DNA of 64,000 nucleotides, taken from positions 1-64,000 of the IMG/VR virus record IMGVR_UViG_3300028283_000002; one strand, given 5' to 3'. The notes beneath the pieces were generated by a model. It saw only the letters and a list, made by a program, of their open reading frames with translations. It was not told the DNA's origin and did no database searches. The DNA comes from a virus. The position numbers were made by a program, and so were the translations under genes. Positions 42,301 to 50,631 of the stretch are shown here, piece by piece (position 1 is the stretch's first letter; each line of letters starts with the position of its first letter).

Positions 42301-43749
42301 TTAACTCTTCAAATTGAAACTAAAATAGCTCCACTCTGGATGTTGTCCAAAAGAGTAAAAGTCAAAACTCAAATTAATACCAGATATATCATCATCTGAG
42401 TATTCAAAGTTAGTTAGTGTGTTCTTGTTTATTACCAAATTAATACCAACTTCACTTTCTTGGGGTGTTCTACCTATAATGACTGTATCACCAAGATCGT
42501 TATTAGCAACTAAATCGAAATTGAAACTGTCTAATGTTTTGTTATATTTGAAAGTTTTACCATCTTTTCTCCATTGACCACTTGATGCTTCAACTATAAG
42601 ATCAATGTTTTTCTTTGATGCTAAAACGAATGTAGCTGGTCCTCTTCTATTTTTAACATGTATATAATTAGAAATCATCGATATTCTATTACATATTTTA
42701 GAGAATGAATCTTTAGTTCTAGTATCAGAAGATAAATCAGCAACTAATTCTGATTTGAGATGAGTCTTCGAATCTTCAATATTCTTATCAGATAATTCAT
42801 GTACCTTTTTAACAAATTCATCGTTTATAAAATCTTTTATTCCAATTTCAATTCTTTTATCAGCCAACGGTATAAATCTTTCTTTCATTCTACCCACAGC
42901 ATTAAATAATTTAACTTCTATTGTAGGTGTAGATACATTTACTAAATCATCTGGGAATTTATTTATTGGATCACTGGCGGCTACCGAATCCCCTTCATTT
43001 AATACAAAATCTAAATAAGCAGCGTTAAATTTATTATCACTAATAGAATAAACACCATATAAACCAAGTTTTTGTAAATCTTTAGCGATTGGAGGCATAT
43101 CATTCACCACTTGCTCTTTACTTTTTTCAATGATGGTTTTAGTTAGTTCCTTACCAACGTATTCGTTGCCAAAATTATTTACAAATTTATCTATACTGTT
43201 TTCGTAATATTTATCACCAGCCAGTTGTGTTCTCTTTGTTTCAATTTTCTTCCTAGATAATTCATCGTGATATTTTTGATCAAATACAAACTTATTTCCA
43301 TCAAATTGATTCCATATATTCTTTTTTGCTATTTCATCCATTTCTTCTAAAACTTGATCACCACTCATCATTGGTGATCTTCCCATTTTTTCATAATCGG
43401 GTATCTGATTGAAACAGGAAACAAAATCCTTACTCTTTTCTTTTGGTTTATTTAAAGAATCTAAAACACAATCTCTACCAGGACTATCTACGCAATTTTC
43501 TATTATCATTTTTCTCAGATCTTCAGCCAGGTAATCTTTATGTGGCTTCTCACCAGGTTTAACTGTTTTCTTACTTCTATCAGAATAATCAACTTCTGTT
43601 ACACTACAATCTGGTTCTAACTGGTAACTTTTTACACAAGAAGGGTTATTTTTCAATATTCTGGCTGTTAATTCATTCAACTCAGATATATCTTTCTTAT
43701 ACTGTTCAAAATTAGTCTCATCTATTTCGTAACTACTTACTTTTCCCAT
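42301..43749 (-). CDS. Putative structural protein with gp23-like capsid segment
   Basis: Product of 482 aa. Residues about 360-383 (IHVKNRRGPATFVLASKKNI) resemble the T4 gp23/gp24 segment (TGRGAGNFIIASRNVV). The later GRTPQESEVGINLVINKN matches gp23's YKGANEMDAGIYYAPYV in position. The N-terminal half is charged and Cys-containing, unlike gp23. It is followed by a strong terminator. A capsid-related role is suggested, not shown. Confidence 0.6.
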   Translation of the reverse strand: MGKVSSYEIDETNFEQYKKDISELNELTARILKNNPSCVKSYQLEPDCSVTEVDYSDRSKKTVKPGEKPHKDYLAEDLRKMIIENCVDSPGRDCVLDSLNKPKEKSKDFVSCFNQIPDYEKMGRSPMMSGDQVLEEMDEIAKKNIWNQFDGNKFVFDQKYHDELSRKKIETKRTQLAGDKYYENSIDKFVNNFGNEYVGKELTKTIIEKSKEQVVNDMPPIAKDLQKLGLYGVYSISDNKFNAAYLDFVLNEGDSVAASDPINKFPDDLVNVSTPTIEVKLFNAVGRMKERFIPLADKRIEIGIKDFINDEFVKKVHELSDKNIEDSKTHLKSELVADLSSDTRTKDSFSKICNRISMISNYIHVKNRRGPATFVLASKKNIDLIVEASSGQWRKDGKTFKYNKTLDSFNFDLVANNDLGDTVIIGRTPQESEVGINLVINKNTLTNFEYSDDDISGINLSFDFYSFGQHPEWSYFSFNLKS

Positions 43750-43769
43750 AATCTTAATTTATTTTTACG

Positions 43770-43779
43770 TATATATAAA
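43770..43779 (-). promoter_or_regulatory. Putative phage promoter box (TTTATATATA)
   Basis: Variant box 20 nt before ATG 43749. Confidence 0.42.
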
Positions 43780-43817
43780 GAACATTATGTCATAAATGTT
43801 AAAAATGATATTTATTT

Positions 43818-44720
43818 TTAACCTAAGATGCCGTCACCAATTATTTTTACACTTTTGACTTTTGAAAGAATATTACTACCTCCAAAATTTTTGAATATAG
43901 TGGCTGGATCTTCTGTTAATATAAACATAGGATCGCTATCAACGAATTTAACTTTACATATTACTCTGTGTAAATTCCCTGTTGTTTCTTTAACCACTTT
44001 TTTCTCTTCCACTTTTTCTTTTGGTTGTTCAACTGGTTGTTCTTCTTTATTTTTTTTCTTTTTCTTATCAATAATTTCGATCATTAGGTTATCAAATTTG
44101 ATAGGTTTTTCATTAATTCTATGTAATCCTATATTAATTCCCAATCCAAAAGAACATTTATTACTTTCGATATATTCTTTGAATTTATTTATATCATTGT
44201 TAAAGAAAAATACTAAATTTTGTCTATTGAAACTAAAAACTGGAAAATCTTCTTTATCAAAGTATTCAAAAAATAAATCACAATCCCCTATGTTTATGTA
44301 TATAGGTCTTCTTTTTTCACCCGACGATACTAACTTGTCTTTAAATAATCTTCTCTCTCTTTCGTCACTAGGTGCCAATTTTAAAAATATATTTGGATCT
44401 TCCTCATCTTCAATGTCTTCGTATTTCTTCGCTTGTGAAGTGAATGACTCAGCTTCTTTATTTAAGAAAAAATTGAAATTTTTCATTGCCTCGTTTAATG
44501 ACGCTATGTCCTCTATTTTTTCTTTTAGATCTTTTTCTGTGTAAATTTTATCTGAGACTGGTTTTAAGTTTCTTAAATCTTCCAAAATAGATTTTTCATT
44601 ATTGGATAAATCTCTTACTATCGTATTTTGAGATTCAAATTCTTTTAAAATCTCATCTGTGTCTTTTTCAATTTTATCAATTTTTGCTTCAACACTATTT
44701 GGTTTTACTCTCTTTTTCAT
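43818..44720 (-). CDS. Hypothetical protein, coiled coil plus charged linker
   Basis: Product of 300 aa. Residues 1-105 form a Lys/Glu-rich coiled coil. A globular centre (about 130-215) follows, then a low-complexity KKKKKNKEEQPVEQPKEKVE linker and a C-terminal beta domain. Neighbouring structural-type genes hint at a virion or scaffold role. No family recognised. Confidence 0.8.
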   Translation of the reverse strand: MKKRVKPNSVEAKIDKIEKDTDEILKEFESQNTIVRDLSNNEKSILEDLRNLKPVSDKIYTEKDLKEKIEDIASLNEAMKNFNFFLNKEAESFTSQAKKYEDIEDEEDPNIFLKLAPSDERERRLFKDKLVSSGEKRRPIYINIGDCDLFFEYFDKEDFPVFSFNRQNLVFFFNNDINKFKEYIESNKCSFGLGINIGLHRINEKPIKFDNLMIEIIDKKKKKNKEEQPVEQPKEKVEEKKVVKETTGNLHRVICKVKFVDSDPMFILTEDPATIFKNFGGSNILSKVKSVKIIGDGILG

Positions 44721-44742
44721 AATAATCTGATTATTTTTCTAT

Positions 44743-44752
44743 TATATATTAA
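44743..44752 (-). promoter_or_regulatory. Putative phage promoter box TTAATATATA
   Basis: Exact copy 22 nt before ATG 44720. Confidence 0.5.
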
Positions 44753-44802
44753 TAGAAAAATGTCAAAAATGTTAAAAATGATATAGTTAATATTTAGGGC
44801 GT

Positions 44803-44840
44803 AAAAAAGTGCAGCAATCTGTGACCGCTAGCACTTTTGT
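44803..44840. terminator. Terminator-like hairpin
   Basis: AAAAAAGTGC ... GCACTTTTGT encloses an 18-nt GC-richer insert that can pair further (TAGC/GCTG). It lies just after the gene ending at 44856 on the minus strand and is preceded by T's in that direction. Confidence 0.55.
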
Positions 44841-44855
44841 TTAGCGATGATACGC

Positions 44856-45125
44856 TTAGGCTTCAGTTATTGACGTAACTAATGCGTCATACCCGAAGTA
44901 GTTTGTCCAGTATGTTGTTCCTGATACGAGTTGATAACAATTCATCAATCTTCCACCGTCGTTTGACCAGTGTCCAGCGTCTTGTGTATATGAAGCAGGT
45001 GTTCCATAACCTTTATCTGTGCAAAACTGAGTAACTGTAGCTTGGTCTGCTCTGAGTGGAAGGTCACTGAAATACCAACTTCCATATGAAGATGTGATTG
45101 TTAATCCTGTTGTAATTACTGACAT
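44856..45125 (-). CDS. Small virion-like protein
   Basis: Product of 89 aa: Thr/Ser/Gly/Tyr/Trp-rich, almost no Lys, with GHWSNDGGRLMNCYQLVSGT. The composition differs sharply from neighbours and is typical of secreted or virion-surface beta proteins such as decoration or fibre domains. It has its own terminator and an 85-nt leader, suggesting strong independent expression. No family recognised. Confidence 0.78.
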   Translation of the reverse strand: MSVITTGLTITSSYGSWYFSDLPLRADQATVTQFCTDKGYGTPASYTQDAGHWSNDGGRLMNCYQLVSGTTYWTNYFGYDALVTSITEA

Positions 45126-45210
45126 AATTTTATATTTTATTTTTTCATTGTATGGCTTACGTACAATTGGCTCAAGAAATGAGATTTATTCCGTCTCTGA
45201 TTCGAAATAA

Positions 45211-45705
45211 TTATCTCTTCCAGTTCTTGAAGTTTTTAACTGTTTCCTGAACGCCTTCGCCTTCTTCGTCATCGATGATTTCATCACCATCCATGATTTC
45301 ATCGTCGTCAATATCGTCAACGATTTCTTCGTCATCGTCATCTAGATCAACTTCTTCCCCTTCTTCGTCGCCTTCGAAACCATCAAAATAATCTTCGATG
45401 AATTCTTGTACTTCTTCTGGTTCTTCACCATCTTCGATGATTTGATCAATCAAAGCTTTCAGTTGTTCTTGCCAATCTGAGTCTTCGATTCCATCACCTT
45501 CGTCTTCAACCTCTTCTATATCGTCATCGATAATTTCATCATCTTCAATGATTTCATCGTCATCGAGAAGTTCGTCTTCGTCTTGAATATATTTCTTTTC
45601 AAGAACATCAACACCTATTTCTGTTCTTTTCGTTTTCTTTGGTTCTTTAGCTTTCCAGCTTTTATCAAAATCAGAGAAACTTAATAAATTTTGTACTTTT
45701 TCCAT
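45211..45705 (-). CDS. Highly acidic prohead-core-like protein
   Basis: Product of 164 aa. N terminus MEKVQNLLSFSDFDKSWKAK is leader-like, followed by repeats of D/E/I (DDDEIIEDDEIIDDDIEE type) over about 110 residues, and a short basic end VKNFKNWKR. Small acidic internal core proteins of T4 (such as gp67) have this character and are cleaved by the prohead protease. Assignment is by analogy in composition only. Confidence 0.8.
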   Translation of the reverse strand: MEKVQNLLSFSDFDKSWKAKEPKKTKRTEIGVDVLEKKYIQDEDELLDDDEIIEDDEIIDDDIEEVEDEGDGIEDSDWQEQLKALIDQIIEDGEEPEEVQEFIEDYFDGFEGDEEGEEVDLDDDDEEIVDDIDDDEIMDGDEIIDDEEGEGVQETVKNFKNWKR

Positions 45706-45721
45706 TTTTATTTTTTTATTT

Positions 45722-46156
45722 TTATATTAACCCATATGAATAGGCTAAAGCATTGATTTTTTCTTCATTTGGTATCTTAATACCATTAATGACTTCTTCT
45801 TTATCATCTGGATTCGACCAATCCAAATATCCGTTATATATTAATTCACATAAGTCTTTTTCTGGCATTTCTAAATATAATGATAAATTATATAAACTTG
45901 ATATAGCTTGTTCGAATTTATAATCTCCATCTTTCTGTGGAAATGGTTGTGTTAACTCATTCACCTTATCTAAACAAACAGGTCTATCTGGTTTTGGTTT
46001 AGGTTTAGATGGTGGTCCTAATGGGCGTCCAGGTTTACCAGGTCTTCCTGGTAATGGTCTTTGTGGTCCAATTCTTCTAGGCCCACCTATATTTCTAATA
46101 CCCTCACTCTTCATTCCAGAAGCTACAAATTGATCGTATGATTGTATGTTTCCCAT
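45722..46156 (-). CDS. Leader-bearing protein with Pro/Gly-rich linker
   Basis: Product of 144 aa from MGNIQSYDQFVASGMKSEGI, chosen because a TTAATATATA box lies 22 nt upstream and the longer frame to 46309 runs through it. Leader, then PLPGRPGKPGRPLGPPSKPK linker (about 33-55), then a helical C-terminal domain with EKDLCELIYNGYLDW. Probably a structural or head-associated protein. Confidence 0.78.
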   Translation of the reverse strand: MGNIQSYDQFVASGMKSEGIRNIGGPRRIGPQRPLPGRPGKPGRPLGPPSKPKPKPDRPVCLDKVNELTQPFPQKDGDYKFEQAISSLYNLSLYLEMPEKDLCELIYNGYLDWSNPDDKEEVINGIKIPNEEKINALAYSYGLI

Positions 46157-46178
46157 TAATAAGACACTATTTTTTATG

Positions 46179-46188
46179 TATATATTAA
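46179..46188 (-). promoter_or_regulatory. Putative phage promoter box TTAATATATA
   Basis: Exact copy 22 nt before ATG 46156. Confidence 0.5.
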
Positions 46189-46242
46189 ACTTTTTTTCTT
46201 GTTTTTTGCGGGCATAAAATGGAATAAAAAGACATTTTTGTT

Positions 46243-46252
46243 TTAATATATA
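46243..46252 (+). promoter_or_regulatory. Putative phage promoter box TTAATATATA
   Basis: Exact copy 15 nt before ATG 46268, heading the RHH/HNH pair. Confidence 0.5.
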
Positions 46253-46267
46253 AAAATAAAAGTTACA

Positions 46268-46411
46268 ATGGAAACAACGAAAAACATTAAAATATGTGAA
46301 GATATTCACAGAGAACTGAAAATATATTGTGCAATTAATGGTTTTAAAATAAACGACTTCGTGGAAGAATTAATTTTAAAAAATATTAAAAAACATGAAG
46401 AAAGAAATTAA
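46268..46411 (+). CDS. Ribbon-helix-helix (Arc/CopG-like) protein
   Basis: Product of 47 aa: METTKNIKICEDIHRELKIY, then C-A-I-N-G-F-K and a helix FVEELILKNIK. This is the strand-helix-helix pattern of Arc/CopG DNA-binding proteins (I.I.ed.H.eLK.y....g..i..fve.li). It overlaps the HNH endonuclease gene by 17 nt. The second homing gene in this window with an RHH partner is at 63230. It probably regulates the endonuclease. Confidence 0.72.
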   Translation: METTKNIKICEDIHRELKIYCAINGFKINDFVEELILKNIKKHEERN

Positions 46412-46976
46412 ATTGGGAACAAAATTTGGATCATTAACAGTTATAAAATATTTAGGATCTATAAAATATCAAAATTCTTATTTATGTGAATGTGATTGTG
46501 GGAAAGATCGAAAAGTTAGTTTAACTCATTTATTAAACGGAATTGTTGAGCACTGTGGATGTAGAAACTTTTTAAACGTTCACGGTAATAAAAAATACAA
46601 CGAAACAGAATCAAGTTATAGGGCGAAAGCTTCCAATTACAGAGCTATCGCTAAAATTAGAAAACTGGAATTTACACTAACTACTTTAGATGTGATAGAA
46701 TTATTAAAAGGAAATTGTTTTTATTGCGGTAAGGTGCCATCAAATGAATTTAATGTTTTATTAAATAGGCGCAATACTTATTACGTGAACGATATTGATA
46801 AATATAATATATTATACAATGGTATAGATAGAATAGATAATAATATTGGATATGTGAAAAATAATGTAGTTTCATGTTGCGATCAATGCAATACAGCTAA
46901 ATTGGATAACACAATAGAAGAATTTAAAAATTGGATTAAAAGAGTTTACGAAAATCTAATTGATAATAAATCATAA
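46395..46976 (+). CDS. HNH homing endonuclease
   Basis: Product of 193 aa. N-terminal CECDCGKDRKVSLTHLLNG zinc/DNA-binding module, central CFYCGKVPSNEF, then NGIDRIDNNIGYVKNNVVSC and CDQCNTAKL. This is the zinc-HNH core with D/N and Cys pairs seen in phage endonucleases. It lies in a plus-strand island between minus-strand genes, consistent with recent insertion. Confidence 0.87.
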   Translation: MKKEIKLGTKFGSLTVIKYLGSIKYQNSYLCECDCGKDRKVSLTHLLNGIVEHCGCRNFLNVHGNKKYNETESSYRAKASNYRAIAKIRKLEFTLTTLDVIELLKGNCFYCGKVPSNEFNVLLNRRNTYYVNDIDKYNILYNGIDRIDNNIGYVKNNVVSCCDQCNTAKLDNTIEEFKNWIKRVYENLIDNKS

Positions 46977-47147
46977 ATTATTCCAATCTTTATTTAGTTT
47001 AATAACATCGTTACATAGTATAAACTTACCAAAAAATAATATCCAATATTCTTCCATACGTCTAAAATCCAATCTCCAACGATCTTCTTTTAGATATATG
47101 ATAGTCCATTTAGACCAGAATATCCAATATTTTTTGTCTCCGTTCAT
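46971..47147 (-). CDS. Small basic hypothetical protein
   Basis: Product of 58 aa from MNGDKKYWIFWSKWTIIYLK, rich in Trp, Lys and Arg. It lies 1 nt after the stop of the upstream gene. It has a hydrophobic stretch but no clear membrane segment. No family recognised. Confidence 0.6.
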   Translation of the reverse strand: MNGDKKYWIFWSKWTIIYLKEDRWRLDFRRMEEYWILFFGKFILCNDVIKLNKDWNNL

Positions 47148-47148
47148 A

Positions 47149-47313
47149 TCATCCAAAAATCCAAAACCCTAACCCTATAAATAATATAAATATAATAATA
47201 ACTAGTATTACTGCAACAGGGGTGAATTCTTCTAATTCTTTATCTGTTCCGTAAAAATTGAACATCATCATGTTTTTCAATTTTTCACCGTCTTCACCGT
47301 CAAACCATCCCAT
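47149..47313 (-). CDS. Small single-pass membrane protein
   Basis: A 54-codon frame: MGWFDGEDGEKLKNMMMFNF, then a C-terminal hydrophobic segment (VAVILVIIIFILFIGLGFW). Its TGA precedes the next ATG by 1 nt and its ATG follows the previous stop closely. Typical small phage membrane protein. Confidence 0.68.
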   Translation of the reverse strand: MGWFDGEDGEKLKNMMMFNFYGTDKELEEFTPVAVILVIIIFILFIGLGFWIFG

Positions 47314-47314
47314 A

Positions 47315-47515
47315 TTAAATAAATATTTTTAATATTAAGTAAACACCTAATGATATTCCAGTATAATGAAACCATAATCTCATCCAATTAAATTGGAGAA
47401 CTTTTGGTATTTCTCTACCTTTCTTTATATAAAGAGCTAACTCTTGTGTAAAAAACATAGCAACCATAAAAAGTAACATACCAGTACAACTGATTATAGT
47501 GAAAAGAGTTTCCAT
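47315..47515 (-). CDS. Small membrane protein, two TM segments
   Basis: Product of 66 aa with hydrophobic segments at about 4-22 and 46-64 and a basic loop. Adjacent to another small membrane gene. A holin-like role is possible by shape only. Confidence 0.72.
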   Translation of the reverse strand: METLFTIISCTGMLLFMVAMFFTQELALYIKKGREIPKVLQFNWMRLWFHYTGISLGVYLILKIFI

Positions 47516-47516
47516 A

Positions 47517-48179
47517 TTACATATCTTTAATTTGTTCTAAATCATCGTCACTTGGATAATACTCCACTAATACCCTAACAATACCTGAAAATTCAGAAGG
47601 TACTTTATTCTTATTTTCAAATGTTAGTAATTCAGACATATCCCTATCTAAATCAAACATATCTTCAAATCCGTAATAATCTTTCTCGAAAAGTAAAACT
47701 CCCTGATTACTGGTTTGCTGTTCCATTATTTTTAAAAGAACATCAGATTTATCACCAATTACCTTTTTAGCTAATTCGATTTTATCTTGACCAAATGTTT
47801 CATCAAAAGCAACTCTTTTATCTTTATTTTCAAAAGAAACTACTGTCTTTTTAGATTCAAGTTTTTCTTTCAATAACTCTTTTTTGGTCATTTTTAACCT
47901 TTTGTAATCAATAGGAATTTTTGTTTCAAAATACTTATCTAAAATATCAGATGCGTAGTACTCTTTAATAGTCATTCCAAATTGGTTCTCAATGAGAAAT
48001 TCAAAAATTTCTTCTCTTACACAAGTATCACCAAATCCCCACTGCAAAGCCTCGCCCTGTAAGTGGTCTGGTAAACAGTTAAAAAATTCTAATCCTTGTG
48101 TATCAAATGGAAGGTCATCTAAATAGATGCCTTTATCACCATCTAGTATTTTCTCAAATTGTTCTTCTGTGAATATCAT
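47517..48179 (-). CDS. Hypothetical protein
   Basis: Product of 220 aa, acidic, helical. It starts MIFTEEQFEKILDGDKGIYL. No known domain. ATG overlaps the TGA of the upstream gene. Confidence 0.8.
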   Translation of the reverse strand: MIFTEEQFEKILDGDKGIYLDDLPFDTQGLEFFNCLPDHLQGEALQWGFGDTCVREEIFEFLIENQFGMTIKEYYASDILDKYFETKIPIDYKRLKMTKKELLKEKLESKKTVVSFENKDKRVAFDETFGQDKIELAKKVIGDKSDVLLKIMEQQTSNQGVLLFEKDYYGFEDMFDLDRDMSELLTFENKNKVPSEFSGIVRVLVEYYPSDDDLEQIKDM

Positions 48180-48381
48180 ACTTCTCTTACATTTCTTGGT
48201 GGAACAGTATAAAAGTCTCCGTATTCGTCAACTAAATAAGCCATGCCACCTTTGGTTAATTTGACTATTGTTAATTCTGTTTTATTATCTTTTGTGGAAA
48301 TAATTTTCCTTAATCCACCACGTCTCCAGTGACGTAAACTTTATGACCAATGTTTTCTTTTATAAAATCGTGGTTTTTCAT
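48176..48381 (-). CDS. Small hypothetical protein (apparent frameshift)
   Basis: ATG 48381 (MKNHDFIKENIGHKVYVTGD) stops early at about 48313. The next frame, GGLRKIISTKDNKTELTIVK onward to REV at 48176, is clearly coding. One missing base near 48320 gives a 68-aa SH3-like small protein whose TGA overlaps the next ATG (ATGA) and whose ATG overlaps the previous TGA. Both couplings support one gene. Confidence 0.65.
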
Positions 48382-48617
48382 TTTGAGTGATGTGTTTTAT
48401 TAGCACTAATATAAATAAATTCCAAAATTGAAAATAAATGAACTGTTATAAATTGTAACTCCCCCTCACCATTTTCAAGAAAGGATATTTTATATCTATC
48501 TCTAGATAAGGTATCGACTTCTGTTATTTGTGGGTTAACAACTCCCTCTTTAAAAACCAAATAGTCTTTAAGTAATACTCCGCTTAAGGAGTTAGAAAAT
48601 GTTTGTATGTTTAACAT
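48378..48617 (-). CDS. Hypothetical protein
   Basis: Product of 79 aa, beta-rich (DRYKISFLENGEGELQFITV). Overlaps both neighbours by 4-7 nt. Function unknown. Confidence 0.75.
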   Translation of the reverse strand: MLNIQTFSNSLSGVLLKDYLVFKEGVVNPQITEVDTLSRDRYKISFLENGEGELQFITVHLFSILEFIYISANKTHHSK

Positions 48618-48829
48618 ATTTCTTCAAATTTTAAATTATCAACTTCCTGTTTAGCAATATCGTGCTTATCAAACCTTCTAACTTCACCGTCGCCAGTTTT
48701 CATATAACCCCAACCGTACCAACGATGTTTCATAATAGCAAAATACCACGTGTTATAATGTTTATACTTCACGATCTTGTACAAGTTTTCTTCTCCCTTG
48801 TCTTTATTTTTGTATAGAAAATTCAACAT
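48611..48829 (-). CDS. Hypothetical protein
   Basis: Product of 72 aa, Tyr/Trp/Lys-rich: KYKHYNTWYFAIMKHRWYGW. Possibly a small beta domain. No family recognised. Confidence 0.75.
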   Translation of the reverse strand: MLNFLYKNKDKGEENLYKIVKYKHYNTWYFAIMKHRWYGWGYMKTGDGEVRRFDKHDIAKQEVDNLKFEEIC

Positions 48830-48830
48830 A

Positions 48831-49598
48831 TTATTTGCTTTCGTTAAATTCTTTTTCCGTTACTTTCATTATAGGTACAAATAAATCGTACCCGTTATCC
48901 ATTTCAAAATGGTTAATATCTTCTTCAAATACTTCACCAAACTTATGACGCCAATAAATAAAAACTTGTTTATCTGCGTGCCATTGAGCCACATCAGCGT
49001 TTCTACACTCCCCAAAATAACACCCACCGTCAACTAAATCTTTTAATGGAATTGCCCCAGCTTTAACTAATCTTGGAGCGTAAAAATTATCCATAAGAGC
49101 TTTATCACAACGAGGAGGAAGTGGAATATGTTGCTTTCCATTTTTAACATCTTCCTTATCAAATGGTTTAAGATTATTCCAAAAATCAAGATGATCTCTT
49201 CTAGTTTTAGTTATAGCGTCAACAAAAACTTGTGGTAAATAAACATTATCAAAATGTATAAATTGCTTGAACATAGGGGCAATTGCACATGGATCATATC
49301 CAGCTAAACCACAACCAATTGGAGTGACCATAAAAGTAAGTTCTGGATGTTCTCTTACGAACAACACAAACTTTTTAACTGCATCGTGTATGAAATCTAT
49401 TCTAAGTCTTTTAATACCTTCGTCTTTAGTTGGGATAGCGTAAGTTTGACCCATAATACCTTCGCCTTGTCCGTAGGCAGCTCCCCATTTCACAGCTTGT
49501 TTAGCTGCACCCTTTCCGTGCCTACCCGCAGTGTTCGATCCAAACACAAATACCTCATTATCTTTTAGATCTGTTATTTTTTCAGGTGTGATTTTCAT
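48831..49598 (-). CDS. A1S_2505-like / macro-domain-like protein
   Basis: Product of 255 aa. NEVFVFGSNTAGRHGKGAAK, GQTYAIPTKD, and later FMVTPIGCGLAGYDPCAIAP are the phosphate-binding glycine loops of a macro-domain-like fold found in phage A1S_2505-type proteins. About 100 further residues form a C-terminal extension. Such proteins may bind or process ADP-ribose-type ligands, which would fit an anti-defence or NAD-related role. Confidence 0.75.
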   Translation of the reverse strand: MKITPEKITDLKDNEVFVFGSNTAGRHGKGAAKQAVKWGAAYGQGEGIMGQTYAIPTKDEGIKRLRIDFIHDAVKKFVLFVREHPELTFMVTPIGCGLAGYDPCAIAPMFKQFIHFDNVYLPQVFVDAITKTRRDHLDFWNNLKPFDKEDVKNGKQHIPLPPRCDKALMDNFYAPRLVKAGAIPLKDLVDGGCYFGECRNADVAQWHADKQVFIYWRHKFGEVFEEDINHFEMDNGYDLFVPIMKVTEKEFNESK

Positions 49599-50380
49599 AG
49601 TACTCCGATCTCTTTCAATTTCTTATTATCGTATATTTCAATATTTATATCTTTATATTTTTCTATAAACTTATCATACTTAATTTTAGCATCTTCTCTC
49701 CACCATCCTTTTATTTCAATGTATTTATTATCGTCTATTAAATAGAAGTCTGGCGTGTATGTTTCATTATCGTTTATTGAAAAGGGTTTAATTTCATATC
49801 CCCATTTTATTTTATTTCTATCAAGGTATTCAGCAAATTTAATTTCCCATGAGCTTCTCATCCATATTTTTTCTTCGTTTAAGATATACCACTGACCCTT
49901 CCCGTGATATGACTTTCCATAAAAATTACTATCCTCACCTTTTCTAACATTCAATTTTGATTTTTCTCTCATCTTTTCCAAACTATCCTCTGTGTGTTTT
50001 TTCCCATGAAAGGGGTTACCGTCACCTGAGAATTTTATACTCAATGTTTTTTTAACATCATCTGGACATTTAGTTCCAGTTCTAGCTTTTCTAATAGCGT
50101 CTTTAACATATTGAGGTCTCTCTTTCCCTTCTAATGGGTGTTTATGAGTTTTATGCCATTCCACTAATTTTTTATTTCTAATATCTTTATTCACATTAGC
50201 ATTTACTTCATTGGAACATTGTAAACATAAATTTATTCTTTTGGCATCTCTATATTTTTTTTCAACAACAATCCCACATTTATTACATTTCCATATTACT
50301 AATTTACAACTACACGGTTTTAAATCTTTTATATCGTATCCATATTCATCTAATGTTTCATTTTCTAAAATTTTTCCCAT
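49595..50380 (-). CDS. Homing endonuclease with NUMOD3 repeats and PD-(D/E)xK domain
   Basis: Product of 261 aa. Zinc knuckle CKLVIWKCNKCG and LCLQCS at the start. NUMOD3-type motifs GDGNPFHGKKHTEDSLEKMR and GEDSNFYGKSYHGKG come in the middle. A C-terminal nuclease core SSWEIKFAEYLDRN ... YTPDFYLIDDNKYIEIKGWW (D...ExK) closes it. It overlaps the previous gene by 4 nt, so it sits inside an operon but has its own box upstream. Confidence 0.87.
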   Translation of the reverse strand: MGKILENETLDEYGYDIKDLKPCSCKLVIWKCNKCGIVVEKKYRDAKRINLCLQCSNEVNANVNKDIRNKKLVEWHKTHKHPLEGKERPQYVKDAIRKARTGTKCPDDVKKTLSIKFSGDGNPFHGKKHTEDSLEKMREKSKLNVRKGEDSNFYGKSYHGKGQWYILNEEKIWMRSSWEIKFAEYLDRNKIKWGYEIKPFSINDNETYTPDFYLIDDNKYIEIKGWWREDAKIKYDKFIEKYKDINIEIYDNKKLKEIGVL

Positions 50381-50400
50381 ATTATTTTTATATTTTTATG

Positions 50401-50410
50401 TATATATAAA
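50401..50410 (-). promoter_or_regulatory. Putative phage promoter box (TTTATATATA)
   Basis: Variant box 20 nt before ATG 50380. Confidence 0.42.
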
Positions 50411-50442
50411 AATAATTCAGTCACATTACTTCCAAATACAAA

Positions 50443-50631
50443 TTATATACCTTTCCCCATTCTTACTAATTCGTCATAAATTGGTTTAATCTTTCCAGTT
50501 TCCCAAATGGTCATAGGTTTACATCCCATAGGAATGCTCTCAGTATTTAACCACATGTTGAAGTTTTGAAGATTTCCAAAAACCTCTTTTCCTTTTTTAA
50601 TAGTGATAGGTTTTGTTACTTTTGCTTTCAT
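50443..50631 (-). CDS. Small hypothetical protein
   Basis: Product of 62 aa, basic, MKAKVTKPITIKKGKEVFGN. Overlaps the upstream gene by 4 nt. No family recognised. Confidence 0.7.
   Translation of the reverse strand: MKAKVTKPITIKKGKEVFGNLQNFNMWLNTESIPMGCKPMTIWETGKIKPIYDELVRMGKGI

Noticed and set aside
43828-44544. 238-codon plus-strand frame
   Set aside because: Antisense of the coiled-coil gene 43818-44720; Ser/Phe/Leu-rich composition is typical of antisense to Glu/Lys/Asn codons.
45153-45260. Short plus-strand frame MAYVQLAQEMRFIPSL
   Set aside because: Runs antisense into the acidic protein gene, with no promoter box or coupling. It is probably chance in the leader of 44856-45125.
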